Positions 21,432 through 30,925 of a DNA stretch of 50,470 bases are shown here, piece after piece. Origin of the DNA: Candidatus Woesearchaeota archaeon (GTDB taxonomy: Archaea; Nanobdellota; Nanobdellia; Woesearchaeales; GW2011-AR4). The position numbers and the translations under genes are program-made. The notes beneath the pieces were generated by a model. That model saw only the letters and a program-made list of their open reading frames with translations, had not been told where the DNA came from and did no database searches. The stretch lies in NCBI GenBank assembly GCA_018303185.1, contig JAGVYR010000003.1, positions 1 to 50,470 on the forward strand, written 5' to 3'. Position 1 is the first letter of the stretch. Each line of letters opens with the position of its first letter.

Positions 21432-21828
21432 GGTTAGCAACTTCCGCCGATAATCAATTATCCGAAATACAGTTTTCTTAATATGCCCTACAATGTTAGC
21501 CACGAGGCTCGCTCTTGCTCAATTCGCTCGCCTCATGGTTTTATGGGCTCGCCTTTGGCTGCTAACCTTCTTTAGGACACACCCAAAGTGTAAAGTAAAG
21601 TTCTTAATATCCAAGCGCCGGCTATGGCGGTGCGATGGTTTTCCGCTTAGCTCCAAACCTGCTCAGCATCCCGGATGGAGCATCCCCTGCTTCGCCGCAC
21701 GCCACGCCGGCGCTGGCGAGGCAGGGATTCCAAAGGAATGCCGAGCAGGGCATGCGAACATAGTGAGCATGCCCGTCAGCCGCCGTTGTGGTGGCGTGCG
21801 GCAACACACTGGAAACTTGACTTTACAC
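21432..21828. repeat. Composite structured intergenic repeat region
   Basis: IRs GGTTAGCA/TGCTAACC; GTGTAAAGTaAAGTT (21588)/AACTTGACTTTACAC (to 21828); GCCGCACGCCAC (21694-21705)/GTGGCGTGCGGC (21791-21802); direct repeat TTCTTAATAT at 21475 and 21601. Confidence 0.6.
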
Positions 21829-21871
21829 AAAGCAAACATTTTTAAAATGAAATCTTTTCCTTCATGCTAAA

Positions 21872-22147
21872 ATGGAAATAGAAGTTATCGAGGACAAGAA
21901 AAGCAAGTTCGTATTTGAGATAAAGGGGGTGCAGGAAGGCATCTTAAACGCTCTCAAGAACGAATTGCATAATGATGACCATGTCAAGATCGCTACCTAC
22001 TCAAAAAAGCACCCTATTGTGGGCAATCCGAAGATGATACTTGAGACAGACGGCGCTGACCCGAGAGAAGTGCTTGCAAAAGCTGCCGGAAGGCTTAAAA
22101 AGGCGAATGACAAGATAAGGGCCGACGTGAAGAAGGAAATAAAGTAA
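21872..22147 (+). CDS. rpoL: DNA-directed RNA polymerase subunit L (Rpo11)
   Basis: LLNALKNEL-type motif (ILNALKNELHNDDHVKIATYSKKHPIVGNPKMILET). Confidence 0.92.
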   Translation: MEIEVIEDKKSKFVFEIKGVQEGILNALKNELHNDDHVKIATYSKKHPIVGNPKMILETDGADPREVLAKAAGRLKKANDKIRADVKKEIK

Positions 22148-22246
22148 TTTTTCTGTGTTTTCTTAATCCCTACAGAGTTGCAAATTTCAGGCTTTCAGCT
22201 CCTATAAAGGAAAAACATATAAACATATACATAGTGCCTAAAAGCT

Positions 22247-22777
22247 ATGGCGTTTCTCAGAGTCAAGAATGTAAATGGGCAGAAGTATGCTTATCTTGTT
22301 GAAAACAAATGGTACAAAAGAGGCCATAAAGGCAAGGGCAGGGGACCGAGGCAGAAAGTTATGAGATACCTTGGCAGAGTGTACTCTTTTGACAAGGCGC
22401 ATGATGGGAATTTTGAGGAATTTAAGAAAATAGAAAATTTACAAAGTTATTGCGAATCTGCAGAAAATGCTGATATCATGAGGGAGCTGGTGGAATGGGA
22501 GCTTTCAAGGCATAATGCAGGGGCTGATTTCACAGTTGATTTTCCAAAGAAAAAAGTCAGGAAAGGCAGGAAGGAAGTGAGCATAGCAATGAATGAAGGC
22601 TGCCTTAATTCTTATACTCTTGCCAGGCTGCTGAATTTCAAGGCTGAAGGGCATAACGCGGGCATGGAATTTGCCAAAGCCTTTGTGGAAGCAGGCATTG
22701 AAGTTCCAAAGGAATTATTTGTGGGGATGTTCAGCAAGATATATAAGGATGATTTGAGCGGAGATGAAGATGGTTAA
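22247..22777 (+). CDS. Hypothetical protein (YLVENxWYKRGxK...RQKVMRYLGRV type)
   Basis: 176 aa ORF overlapping uppS start. Confidence 0.6.
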   Translation: MAFLRVKNVNGQKYAYLVENKWYKRGHKGKGRGPRQKVMRYLGRVYSFDKAHDGNFEEFKKIENLQSYCESAENADIMRELVEWELSRHNAGADFTVDFPKKKVRKGRKEVSIAMNEGCLNSYTLARLLNFKAEGHNAGMEFAKAFVEAGIEVPKELFVGMFSKIYKDDLSGDEDG

Positions 22778-23453
22778 GCACATTGCAATAATACTTGACG
22801 GAAACAGAAGATTTGCAAGAAAGCTTGGCAGGGAGCCGTGGGAAGGGCATTCTTACGGGCTGAAAAAGCTGGAATACCTGTTCGGGTGGTGCAGGGAATT
22901 TGGCATCAAAGAACTGACACTCTATGCATTTTCTACAGAAAACTTCAGCAGGAGCAGGAAAGAGGTAGTGTATATCATGGGCCTGTTCAGGGAGTACATA
23001 GAAAAACTGAGAGATGACAGGGAGCTTGAGAAGATTGGAGCAAGAGTAAGGTTTATCGGAAGGATTGGCATGTTTTCAAAAGGCATACAGAAGGGCATGA
23101 AAGAGCTGATGGAAAGGACAATGGGAAATTCCAAGTTCACTATCAATTTCGCAATGGGGTATGGAGGAAGGGCTGAGATTGTGGATTCGATCAATAGTAT
23201 TCTCAATAAGGCAAAAAACAACAGAAGGATAAAAATCAATGAAAAACTAATAAAAAATAACCTTTACCTTGCTTCTGAGCCGGAAATCGTGATAAGGCCC
23301 GGCGGAGAAGTAAGGACCTCAAATTTCCTCATGTGGCAGTCTGCTTATAGTGAATGGTTTTTTGCCAGGAAGTACTGGCCTGAATTCACAAAGGCTGATT
23401 TGAGGAAAATCCTTGAAGAGTACAGGAAAAGGGAGAGAAGGTTCGGGACGTGA
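22770..23453 (+). CDS. uppS: Polyprenyl (undecaprenyl-type) diphosphate synthase
   Basis: HIAIILDGNRRFARKLG...LTLYAFSTENFSR...PEIVIRPGGEVRTSNFLMWQSAYSEWFF. Confidence 0.95.
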   Translation: MVKHIAIILDGNRRFARKLGREPWEGHSYGLKKLEYLFGWCREFGIKELTLYAFSTENFSRSRKEVVYIMGLFREYIEKLRDDRELEKIGARVRFIGRIGMFSKGIQKGMKELMERTMGNSKFTINFAMGYGGRAEIVDSINSILNKAKNNRRIKINEKLIKNNLYLASEPEIVIRPGGEVRTSNFLMWQSAYSEWFFARKYWPEFTKADLRKILEEYRKRERRFGT

Positions 23454-23529
23454 AAATGTGCGAAAAGAAAACCTATAAATACCACCATCTGCTTTTTTAG
23501 ATTGTGATTTTATAGTTATTGGTGAGTTG

Positions 23530-24948
23530 ATGGATTCTTACGAACTGCTTAAGGAGGACACTAAAAAGGCTGTTGATTTCTTCAATAGTTTTGACAAAAA
23601 TGCCCCGATAAGGCTGATAAGCCACCTGGATGCTGATGGCATTAGTGCGGCATCATTGATGGTAAAGTGCCTTAACAACGCGAACAGGCGCTATTCGATA
23701 TCCATTGTCCAGCAGCTGAACAAGGAAGTTCTGGAGCAGGTTGCGCTTGAGCCTTACAAATACGTTATCTTTACTGATATCGGGGCAGGCATGCTTGATT
23801 CAATAAAGGCAGTGCTGAAAGGGAAGGAGGTTTTAGTGCTTGACCATCATGACCCTGAGCTTACGCAAGACGGGGAGAATGTTTTCATGCTCAATCCCCA
23901 TAAATTCGGGATAGACGGAGGCATAGAGGTTTCAGGGGCTGGCGTTGTTTACCTGTTTGCAAGCTGCCTTGATGAGAGGATAAAGGATTATGCGCATATT
24001 GCAATAATAGGCGCGATAGGGGATTTGCAGGAAAGCGGCGGATTTTCAAAGATAAACAGGGAGATACTTGCCGAAGCGGTAAGCAGGGGCAAGCTTAAAG
24101 TCATAAAAGGGCTTAGGCTCTTTGGGGCGCAGACAAAGCCGCTGCACAAGGTGCTTGAATACTGCACCGATCCCTACATTCCGGGAGTCAGCGGCTCTGA
24201 GTCAGGAGCAATACAGTTTCTTTCTTCACTCGGAATTTATCCAAAGAACGGCAAAGGCTGGAAAAAAGTAGGGCATCTTACAGAAGAGGAGATGCAGAGG
24301 CTTGTTGCAGGCGTCATTATGAAGAGGCTCAATGAAAAAGATCCTGAAGATGTGCTAGGCAATGTGTACATATTAAAGGAAGAAAGCCATGAGAGCCCGA
24401 CAAAGGATGCAAGGGAATTTGCCACACTTCTTAATGCGTGCGGCAGGATGGGAAAGGCATCTTTAGGCATCGGAGTGTGCCTAGGCGATGAAAAAATGAA
24501 AGAAAGGGCCCTGAAAAGCATGCTCGAATATAAGAAACAGATTGTTAATGCAATGAGATGGTATGAATCGAAGAAAGATTCTGAGTTTGTAACCAAAGGC
24601 AAGGGCTTTATGATAATAAATGCGCAGAATGAAGTGATGCACACAATAATAGGGACTTTGGCCTCAATACTTTCAAAATCGAATGAGCTTCCGGACAATA
24701 CGTATATATTATCAATGGCCAAGCTGGTTGACGGAAATTCCAAGGTTTCAATAAGGAAATCAGGCAGGAACAATGAAGAGGATTTGAAAGGAGTCATGGG
24801 CAGGATAGTTGCGGGAATTGAAGGCTGCGAGGCTGGCGGCCATCAGAATGCTGCCGGCGCTTTGGTGCCGATGGACAGGGAAGAGGAATTTGTTGCGAGG
24901 GCGAAGGAAATTTTGGCAAGTTTAGCAATGGAAGAGAAGGTTGTTTGA
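23530..24948 (+). CDS. RecJ-like single-stranded-DNA exonuclease (DHH/DHHA1)
   Basis: SHLDADGISAASLM, VLDHHDPE, C-terminal GGHQNAAGALV. Confidence 0.92.
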   Translation: MDSYELLKEDTKKAVDFFNSFDKNAPIRLISHLDADGISAASLMVKCLNNANRRYSISIVQQLNKEVLEQVALEPYKYVIFTDIGAGMLDSIKAVLKGKEVLVLDHHDPELTQDGENVFMLNPHKFGIDGGIEVSGAGVVYLFASCLDERIKDYAHIAIIGAIGDLQESGGFSKINREILAEAVSRGKLKVIKGLRLFGAQTKPLHKVLEYCTDPYIPGVSGSESGAIQFLSSLGIYPKNGKGWKKVGHLTEEEMQRLVAGVIMKRLNEKDPEDVLGNVYILKEESHESPTKDAREFATLLNACGRMGKASLGIGVCLGDEKMKERALKSMLEYKKQIVNAMRWYESKKDSEFVTKGKGFMIINAQNEVMHTIIGTLASILSKSNELPDNTYILSMAKLVDGNSKVSIRKSGRNNEEDLKGVMGRIVAGIEGCEAGGHQNAAGALVPMDREEEFVARAKEILASLAMEEKVV

Positions 24949-24955
24949 AAGCATA

Positions 24956-26521
24956 CTATAATTTTCTAGCCCCAGTTGTATCTACTTTGCATATGTAAGC
25001 CGAGCTTTTATGACCTTCTTCACCGAAGATACGCATACTAATCCTTGCAACATTCCTTGCTGCATCCAAAGTATCAGTAACCCCTACGCAAGCCGGACCT
25101 GAGCCGCTTATGGTAAAGCCGTAAGCGCCTTCCCTTCTTGCAGCCTCTTTTGCCCTATAGAATCCTAGAATTAAAGGGGCTCTTGCAGGCTCTACAATCC
25201 TATCTTCAGACATAGCTTCTCCAAATCCGGCAATATCCCCCTTATAGAGTGAAATCAGTAATTTAGCAAGGCCTCTTGAGTTTGCAACAACATCTCCTAG
25301 GTCGGGTGTCCTGTTTATTCTTTTTCTTGCCTCAATAGTGCTTATGGATATATCCGGCTTTATCAATACAAAATAAAGATTATCTAAGAACCTGTCCGGG
25401 ATTGACAATGTTTCATAATCATTGGTGCTAGCAGAAGCAGTATTTGATGGTGCAGATTCTCTGCGTTTTTTTGCAATGTATTCCTCAACCAGTCCAAGCA
25501 GACGTTTCTTTATACCGGGGCTTGTATAGGTCTTATCGCACTCAATCCTCCTTAACCTTCTTTTTTCGTATGTCCTTAGTCTTTCAAGGTCAGGGGATAT
25601 GCTTTCGATTCCTAAATTCTCTAATCTCCCTATGAGCAAGTTTAAATCCAAGTCTCTGCTTTCTTCTATAATACTTATGGCTTCCTTTAATCTTGGATCA
25701 TCACTATGAATTTTTGCTTTATTTTGTATTGAATTGTATAAAATGGAATAATATTGCTCTTTTTGACCTTCTCTTACCTTCTGAAAACGGCTTACCAGTT
25801 TATCCATCCTGCTGATTATCTCGGATATAGAATCATTGTCTTTTGCTTTTTCCATCTCCGCCCTATAATCACTTATGCCAAGATTGCCACTGGCCAATAT
25901 TTGCTGAGCCTGGCTCAAAGATAGTATATCCTGATCATAGAGGCGCTGCAGCCTTCTATGGCTATTTGTTTCCCCATAGGAAGCCACAAAGCCACCAAAC
26001 AATGCAGGCAATACATTATCGGGATGTTTGCCTACTTCACAATTAACAACAATATTGGCAATGTCCTCTTTGGAACTGCCACCTGAAATCAGCAGGGCGG
26101 CATACGCCCCCGCAACAACGCTTGCAGCGGAACTTCCCATTCCTGAGCCCATAAAAGGCATCTTTTCAAGAATAATTTCCAAAGGTTGCCTATACCCTCT
26201 GGCCCGTAATACTTCCTGCGCTGCAATTGCTGCAACATTCTTGTTTACATCTCTGATGAAAGAACTGTCTAAAGCCCCTCTGACATAAACTGCTTTTATT
26301 TCCAAAGGCGAGCCGCCTTCAGAATGTTTTATTTTTACTATATCCCCTAAAAAAGTCAGCTTCCCATCTGCATCAACATCTTCAATATTAAGGATTGAGA
26401 CTCCCATAACGTCAAAACCAACGCCAAGGTTTGCCACTGTTGCGGGCGCTGCAACAGTTAACCAATTACCTAAAGAATATTCAAAAACAGCTTTACCTTC
26501 AGTTTCTTTCCCCGTAGCCAT
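24956..26521 (-). CDS. thrB: Homoserine kinase (GHMP family) with ~190-aa internal insertion
   Basis: VAAPATVANLGVGFDVMG, MPFMGSGMGSSAASVVAGAYA, KHPDNVLPALFGGF; insertion separates GGFVASYG from LYFVLIKPDISISTIEAR. Confidence 0.85.
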   Translation of the reverse strand: MATGKETEGKAVFEYSLGNWLTVAAPATVANLGVGFDVMGVSILNIEDVDADGKLTFLGDIVKIKHSEGGSPLEIKAVYVRGALDSSFIRDVNKNVAAIAAQEVLRARGYRQPLEIILEKMPFMGSGMGSSAASVVAGAYAALLISGGSSKEDIANIVVNCEVGKHPDNVLPALFGGFVASYGETNSHRRLQRLYDQDILSLSQAQQILASGNLGISDYRAEMEKAKDNDSISEIISRMDKLVSRFQKVREGQKEQYYSILYNSIQNKAKIHSDDPRLKEAISIIEESRDLDLNLLIGRLENLGIESISPDLERLRTYEKRRLRRIECDKTYTSPGIKKRLLGLVEEYIAKKRRESAPSNTASASTNDYETLSIPDRFLDNLYFVLIKPDISISTIEARKRINRTPDLGDVVANSRGLAKLLISLYKGDIAGFGEAMSEDRIVEPARAPLILGFYRAKEAARREGAYGFTISGSGPACVGVTDTLDAARNVARISMRIFGEEGHKSSAYICKVDTTGARKL

Positions 26522-26706
26522 AATAGTATAGTATAGGCAAAACTGCCTTTTTAAATCTTTCGTTTTTTTATCATTTTTTAGTGATAACAAAATTAGGGTT
26601 ATTTAAGAAAGTTGTGATGCAGAAATAATCAGGCACCTTTCCTTAAGCTGGCCTTACTGAACAAAATTAGCCGATATTATAGAAAACCAATGGAAATAAG
26701 AAAATC

Positions 26707-26976
26707 TCAAAGCAGCGCCCTTATCCTGTCAATGTTGTCAGCGATTTCTGCTCCCGTCTTTGTCAGTGTCAGGATTTTAAGGCGGCCCTGCTTCTCGAAG
26801 TTGATAAGGCCTGCTTTTTCCATCTCCTGGAGGATTTTTACAACATGAGAGTATGTGCAGTCAATCTGCTTTGCAAGGGAGGATGCGTAAACCTCATTTT
26901 TTGCATTCTTAAGATTAACGAGCATCATAGCCGGCTTTTCGCGGAAAAACACGTTAAAGATTTCCTTGTTCTGCAT
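26707..26976 (-). CDS. Winged-helix transcriptional regulator
   Basis: VYASSLAKQIDCTYSHVVKILQEMEKAGLINFEKQGRLKILTLTKTG. Confidence 0.75.
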   Translation of the reverse strand: MQNKEIFNVFFREKPAMMLVNLKNAKNEVYASSLAKQIDCTYSHVVKILQEMEKAGLINFEKQGRLKILTLTKTGAEIADNIDRIRALL

Positions 26977-27104
26977 TATTTTACCCCCAAACGCAAACTT
27001 TACCTGTATATTGTTTAATATATTTTGCAAAATAGAGGTATATTTAAATGTTTCGGAATTAATGGCATTTGCCGTCGGGCTTCGGAACAACATATTAGGG
27101 TAAA

Positions 27105-28997
27105 ATGGAAAAAGACATGCTTGATGAAGTTTACTTTCCCCATGAAAATGCAAGGGAGCACCAGGATGCTCTTGTCATGGAAGCGTACAGCGCGATAAAA
27201 GAGAGGAAGAGCATGCTCGTGCACGCCCCTACCGGGATAGGAAAAACCGCTTCTGTGCTGGCTCCTGCATTAAGCGTTGCTATGAAAAAAGGGCTTACTG
27301 TATTTTTTCTCACAAGCAGGCACACTCAGCACAAGATTGCAATAGACACGCTGAAGCAGATAAAGAAAAGGCACGGGATAAAGTTTTCTGTCGCTGACAT
27401 CATCGGAAAAAAGTGGATGTGCCTGCAGCCCGCTGCAAATATAATGAACTCTGCGGATTTTGCGGATTACTGCAAAAGCCTGAGGGAAGAGAGCAAATGC
27501 GAATTCTACACAAACACCCGGAAAAAGTCAAGGGCAGCGACTGTAAGCGCAGAAAAGGTACTGATGGAATCGAAAGAGCTGGGGCCTTATGACATCGGAA
27601 CTTTAAAGGATGAATGCGAAAAGCAGAAGCTTTGCCCCTATGAAATGGCTGCAATCATCGGAAAGGATGCCCATGTGATTGTTGCAGACTATTATTATAT
27701 ATTCAGCCCTTCAGTGAGAGACAGCCTTTTCAGCAGGATTGAAAAAAAGCTTGAAGAGTGCATAATAATAGTGGATGAAGCCCATAACCTGCCTTCAAGG
27801 ATAAGGGATTTGATGACTGCAAAGCTCTCGAACAATATACTTGAAAGGGCGCTCAAGGAAGCAAAGAAGTTCAAATTCAGTGAAGCTGCAGAGATGCTAA
27901 TCTCAATTAAAGGTGCGATTGATGATTTGAGCAGGGATTTAAGCATTGATAAAGAAGAAAAACTGATTGATAAAGAGGACTTCACAGGGCTATTGAAAAA
28001 AGATATGGATTATGGCCAGATAGTGTCAGAGCTGGAAGATGCAGGAGATGACATAAGGGAGGCGCAGAAGCACAGCTATACTGGCAGCGTGGCAAAATTC
28101 CTGCAGGCTTGGCTTGGGCAGGATGAAGGCTTTGCAAGGATAATCTCCAAAAGAGGCTACATGGGCAGGGACCTTGTAACAGTGTCATACCGGTGCCTTG
28201 ACCCAAGCATGGTGTCCAGAGACATAATAAAAAAAAGCCATTCAACCATTATGATGTCCGGCACCTTAAACCCTACATTCATGTACAAAGACATACTTGG
28301 ATTTGAGCATGATGCTATTGAAAGGGAGCTTGAGAACCCTTTTCCTGAGAATAACAGGCTGAATATTATAATCCCTGAGACAACGACAAAATTTACCAGG
28401 CGCAATAAGGAAGAATTTGGGAAAATAGCGGACATATGCTCAAACATTGTAAACAGGATTCCTGGATGCACTGCTATATTCTTCCCAAGCTATCTGCTAA
28501 GGGACTCTATATATAATTTCTTCAACGGGAAATGCAAGAAGACAATGTTTCTTGAAAAGCCAAGAATGACAAAGGAAGAGAAAGAGGGGATGATTGAGCG
28601 GTTTAAAGGATACAAGAAACATGGAGCTGTACTGCTTGGAGTGGCTTCAGGAAGCTTTGGGGAGGGCATAGACATGCCGGGCGTTTTGAAATGCGTGATT
28701 GTTGCAGGCTTGCCGCTGCAGAAGCCGGATCTGGAGACCAAGGAGCTGATTGATTATTATGAGAAGAAATTTGGAAAGGGCTTTGACTATGGCTATGTTA
28801 TTCCTGCGCTTACAAAAAGCCTGCAGAACGCGGGCAGGTGCATAAGGAGCGAGAAAGACCACGGGATTATCATATTCCTTGACGAGAGGTTTGCATGGCA
28901 GAATTATTACAAGTTCTTTCCAAAAGACATGGACTTCAAGATAAGCAGGGTATATGAAAGCAGGATTGAGGATTTTTTCAGCCAGAAAGCTTCCTGA
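27105..28997 (+). CDS. XPD/Rad3-like ATP-dependent DNA helicase
   Basis: HAPTGIGKTASVL, Cys residues of probable FeS domain, VDEAHNL, MMSGTLNP, QNAGRCIRSEKDHG. Confidence 0.92.
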   Translation: MEKDMLDEVYFPHENAREHQDALVMEAYSAIKERKSMLVHAPTGIGKTASVLAPALSVAMKKGLTVFFLTSRHTQHKIAIDTLKQIKKRHGIKFSVADIIGKKWMCLQPAANIMNSADFADYCKSLREESKCEFYTNTRKKSRAATVSAEKVLMESKELGPYDIGTLKDECEKQKLCPYEMAAIIGKDAHVIVADYYYIFSPSVRDSLFSRIEKKLEECIIIVDEAHNLPSRIRDLMTAKLSNNILERALKEAKKFKFSEAAEMLISIKGAIDDLSRDLSIDKEEKLIDKEDFTGLLKKDMDYGQIVSELEDAGDDIREAQKHSYTGSVAKFLQAWLGQDEGFARIISKRGYMGRDLVTVSYRCLDPSMVSRDIIKKSHSTIMMSGTLNPTFMYKDILGFEHDAIERELENPFPENNRLNIIIPETTTKFTRRNKEEFGKIADICSNIVNRIPGCTAIFFPSYLLRDSIYNFFNGKCKKTMFLEKPRMTKEEKEGMIERFKGYKKHGAVLLGVASGSFGEGIDMPGVLKCVIVAGLPLQKPDLETKELIDYYEKKFGKGFDYGYVIPALTKSLQNAGRCIRSEKDHGIIIFLDERFAWQNYYKFFPKDMDFKISRVYESRIEDFFSQKAS

Positions 28998-29005
28998 TGG
29001 GTGCC

Positions 29006-29242
29006 TGAGTTAAGGCAAGGCCGCCAGAGGATTCGGCGGTTTTTTGATTTTTTTAGTTTTTGAACCATTGAAATTTTTTATTGAAGAAAAAACTGTTCCT
29101 TGGCTTCAAAACACGCTCTTTGCCTCAGCTTCGCACAACAGACAGCCTTATCCTAACCTATGCTGAAAAACATGGGCATATGCTTGGCTTGGCGCATTAA
29201 TGCGGCCTCAGCCTCAACCAAATGGCGGCTGCCTTAACTTCA
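29006..29242. repeat. Inverted-repeat-bounded intergenic element
   Basis: TGA-GTTAAGGCA (29006-29017)/TGCCTTAAC-TTCA (29230-29242); contains CCGCC...GGCGG-T(6) terminator-like hairpin. Confidence 0.5.
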
Positions 29243-30595
29243 TACTAATTTCTTGATTGCCTGCTTTGTCATTATTATGTCTCTAAAGAGGTCTCTTGAG
29301 TGCCTCAGCGCAAGTTCGGCAGCCTGCTTGTTGGTCATTTTTGTTTTGAGGCTTACACCGAGTTTTTTTGCATCCCGGATTAAATAATCAGAGGCAGTCT
29401 TTTTCTCGCTTATCATCTTTTCCAGCGGAGCTATCAATGGAAGCTCTTTCCTTGGAATGATGCCCTTGCCAAGCTTCAGCAGGCCGCTGCAGTAGGCATA
29501 CACATTTTTGTCATCAAGGCCGTGATATGCTGCCTTTGGCTGAAGCTCAAAGCGGACATGGGTATGGGGGGGTATGTGAATTATGTTTCCTTCCTGCTTA
29601 AAGGGCTCTGCTACCCCAATATCAGATGGAAGCACATGCATGAACCTGTCCTGGACTTCCTTTGAGATTGCCTTAATCAGGGCTGCGATTGCTATAACAA
29701 CCTGAGGGCGGTTCATGTCCATCCCCCTTTGTTCAATTGTGCCGTGTGAGCTTATCTTCACAGGATTCCATGTTGTATCCAGAATTGAGCCGTGCTTAAG
29801 GAAAACTTTAAGGCTCATGTCCAGATTTTTCAAAATGCCTGTCCACAGGTCAAATCTCTGCCATATTATCTGCAGAAGGTCTGTGCCGGTTGCCTTGTAA
29901 GGCTGCAGCATTCCAAAATCCTGATGGTTTGCATAAAGCCCCTGCAGGTAGTTAAAGATCTTTCCGCCCCTGTAAACAATGATTCTGGAATCCTTGCCAA
30001 GATAACTGCCCTGATAGAACGGGGAAGACTGGGCAAAGGTTGTTATTGCCGGATCCATGGCGATGAAAAGGTTGTAGTTGTCAATCATGCTCTGCTTATT
30101 TTTTGAGTTGATCAGCGGCTTTATGACTTTGCGCTTGTGGTCGAAGACGCCCCAAGGCAAGGAGTAATGGCAATGCAGGCCTATGCATCTTGCTGCTATG
30201 CTAAACCTTGCTTTTCCGAAAATCTGCTCTTTAATTATATATCCTTTGTCGGTATTTATCTCAGGAGTAAATGAGCCCGGATATGTGCCGTAAGAATAAA
30301 GTGCAAGCCCTTCTTTTTCCGCGCAGTGAAGGACAGCCTCAAAATCATCAAGGAACTGGAGCATAACGTTGCCTGTCTCTGCATGGGGGAATGTGCTTAT
30401 CTCAACCATGTTTTTGCCGCATTCGTGAGTTATGCCTATCTGGGGGTTGGCCCCTTTTACTTTCCTGATTAGGCGGTCGGCTCCATTTGCCATGCTGCCT
30501 TTGGAGTCCAAAGTAAACAGCTCGGCTTCCATTCCAAGAGTAAGGTTTTTCAGGACTGACTCCTGCTTCTGCTCTTTCTTGACTTCTTTCGCCAT
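29240..30595 (-). CDS. GCS2-family carboxylate-amine ligase (glutamate-cysteine ligase family 2 like)
   Basis: LTLGMEAELFTLD...GLHCHYSLPWG...ISSHGTIEQRGMDMNRP. Confidence 0.75.
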   Translation of the reverse strand: MAKEVKKEQKQESVLKNLTLGMEAELFTLDSKGSMANGADRLIRKVKGANPQIGITHECGKNMVEISTFPHAETGNVMLQFLDDFEAVLHCAEKEGLALYSYGTYPGSFTPEINTDKGYIIKEQIFGKARFSIAARCIGLHCHYSLPWGVFDHKRKVIKPLINSKNKQSMIDNYNLFIAMDPAITTFAQSSPFYQGSYLGKDSRIIVYRGGKIFNYLQGLYANHQDFGMLQPYKATGTDLLQIIWQRFDLWTGILKNLDMSLKVFLKHGSILDTTWNPVKISSHGTIEQRGMDMNRPQVVIAIAALIKAISKEVQDRFMHVLPSDIGVAEPFKQEGNIIHIPPHTHVRFELQPKAAYHGLDDKNVYAYCSGLLKLGKGIIPRKELPLIAPLEKMISEKKTASDYLIRDAKKLGVSLKTKMTNKQAAELALRHSRDLFRDIIMTKQAIKKLV

Positions 30596-30631
30596 AGTAT
30601 GCTAAAATTTTTAATGTTATAAATATGTTTG

Positions 30632-30918
30632 GTATATCCTCGCAGCAATAAAATCTCATTCTTCGGTTGCCATCGTTCGCACTTGCGTTTTTACTTTGGT
30701 TATTCTTTATTCTTAATCCGCTCCGCAATGCTTGTGCGAGGCTCGCTCTCTGTGCATGCACGAAAATCAAAGATTTTCGGCATCCCAAAAATCTACGATT
30801 TTTGCGGATATCATTCGCCCCGCGGTTTTATTGGGATGAATGCCCTGCTTTTATTGTTGGCATGTATTGCTCACAAAACAGATGGCAACCTACATTTTGA
30901 ACGCTGCCGTATACTCCA
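30632..30918. mobile_element. MITE-like hairpin element related to the one at 10.2-10.6 kb
   Basis: GGTTGCCATC/GATGGCAACC IR, GCAGC/GCTGC outer ends; 41-nt segment 30869-30909 matches 10548-10588 at 40/41; possible flanking GTATATCC/GTATACTCC. Confidence 0.55.
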
Positions 30919-30925
30919 ATAATGC

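Noticed and set aside
25406-25972. Intein inside homoserine kinase
   Set aside because: No Cys/Ser at a splice junction, no block A/B/F/G motifs, no HN terminus; treated as an in-frame domain insertion.
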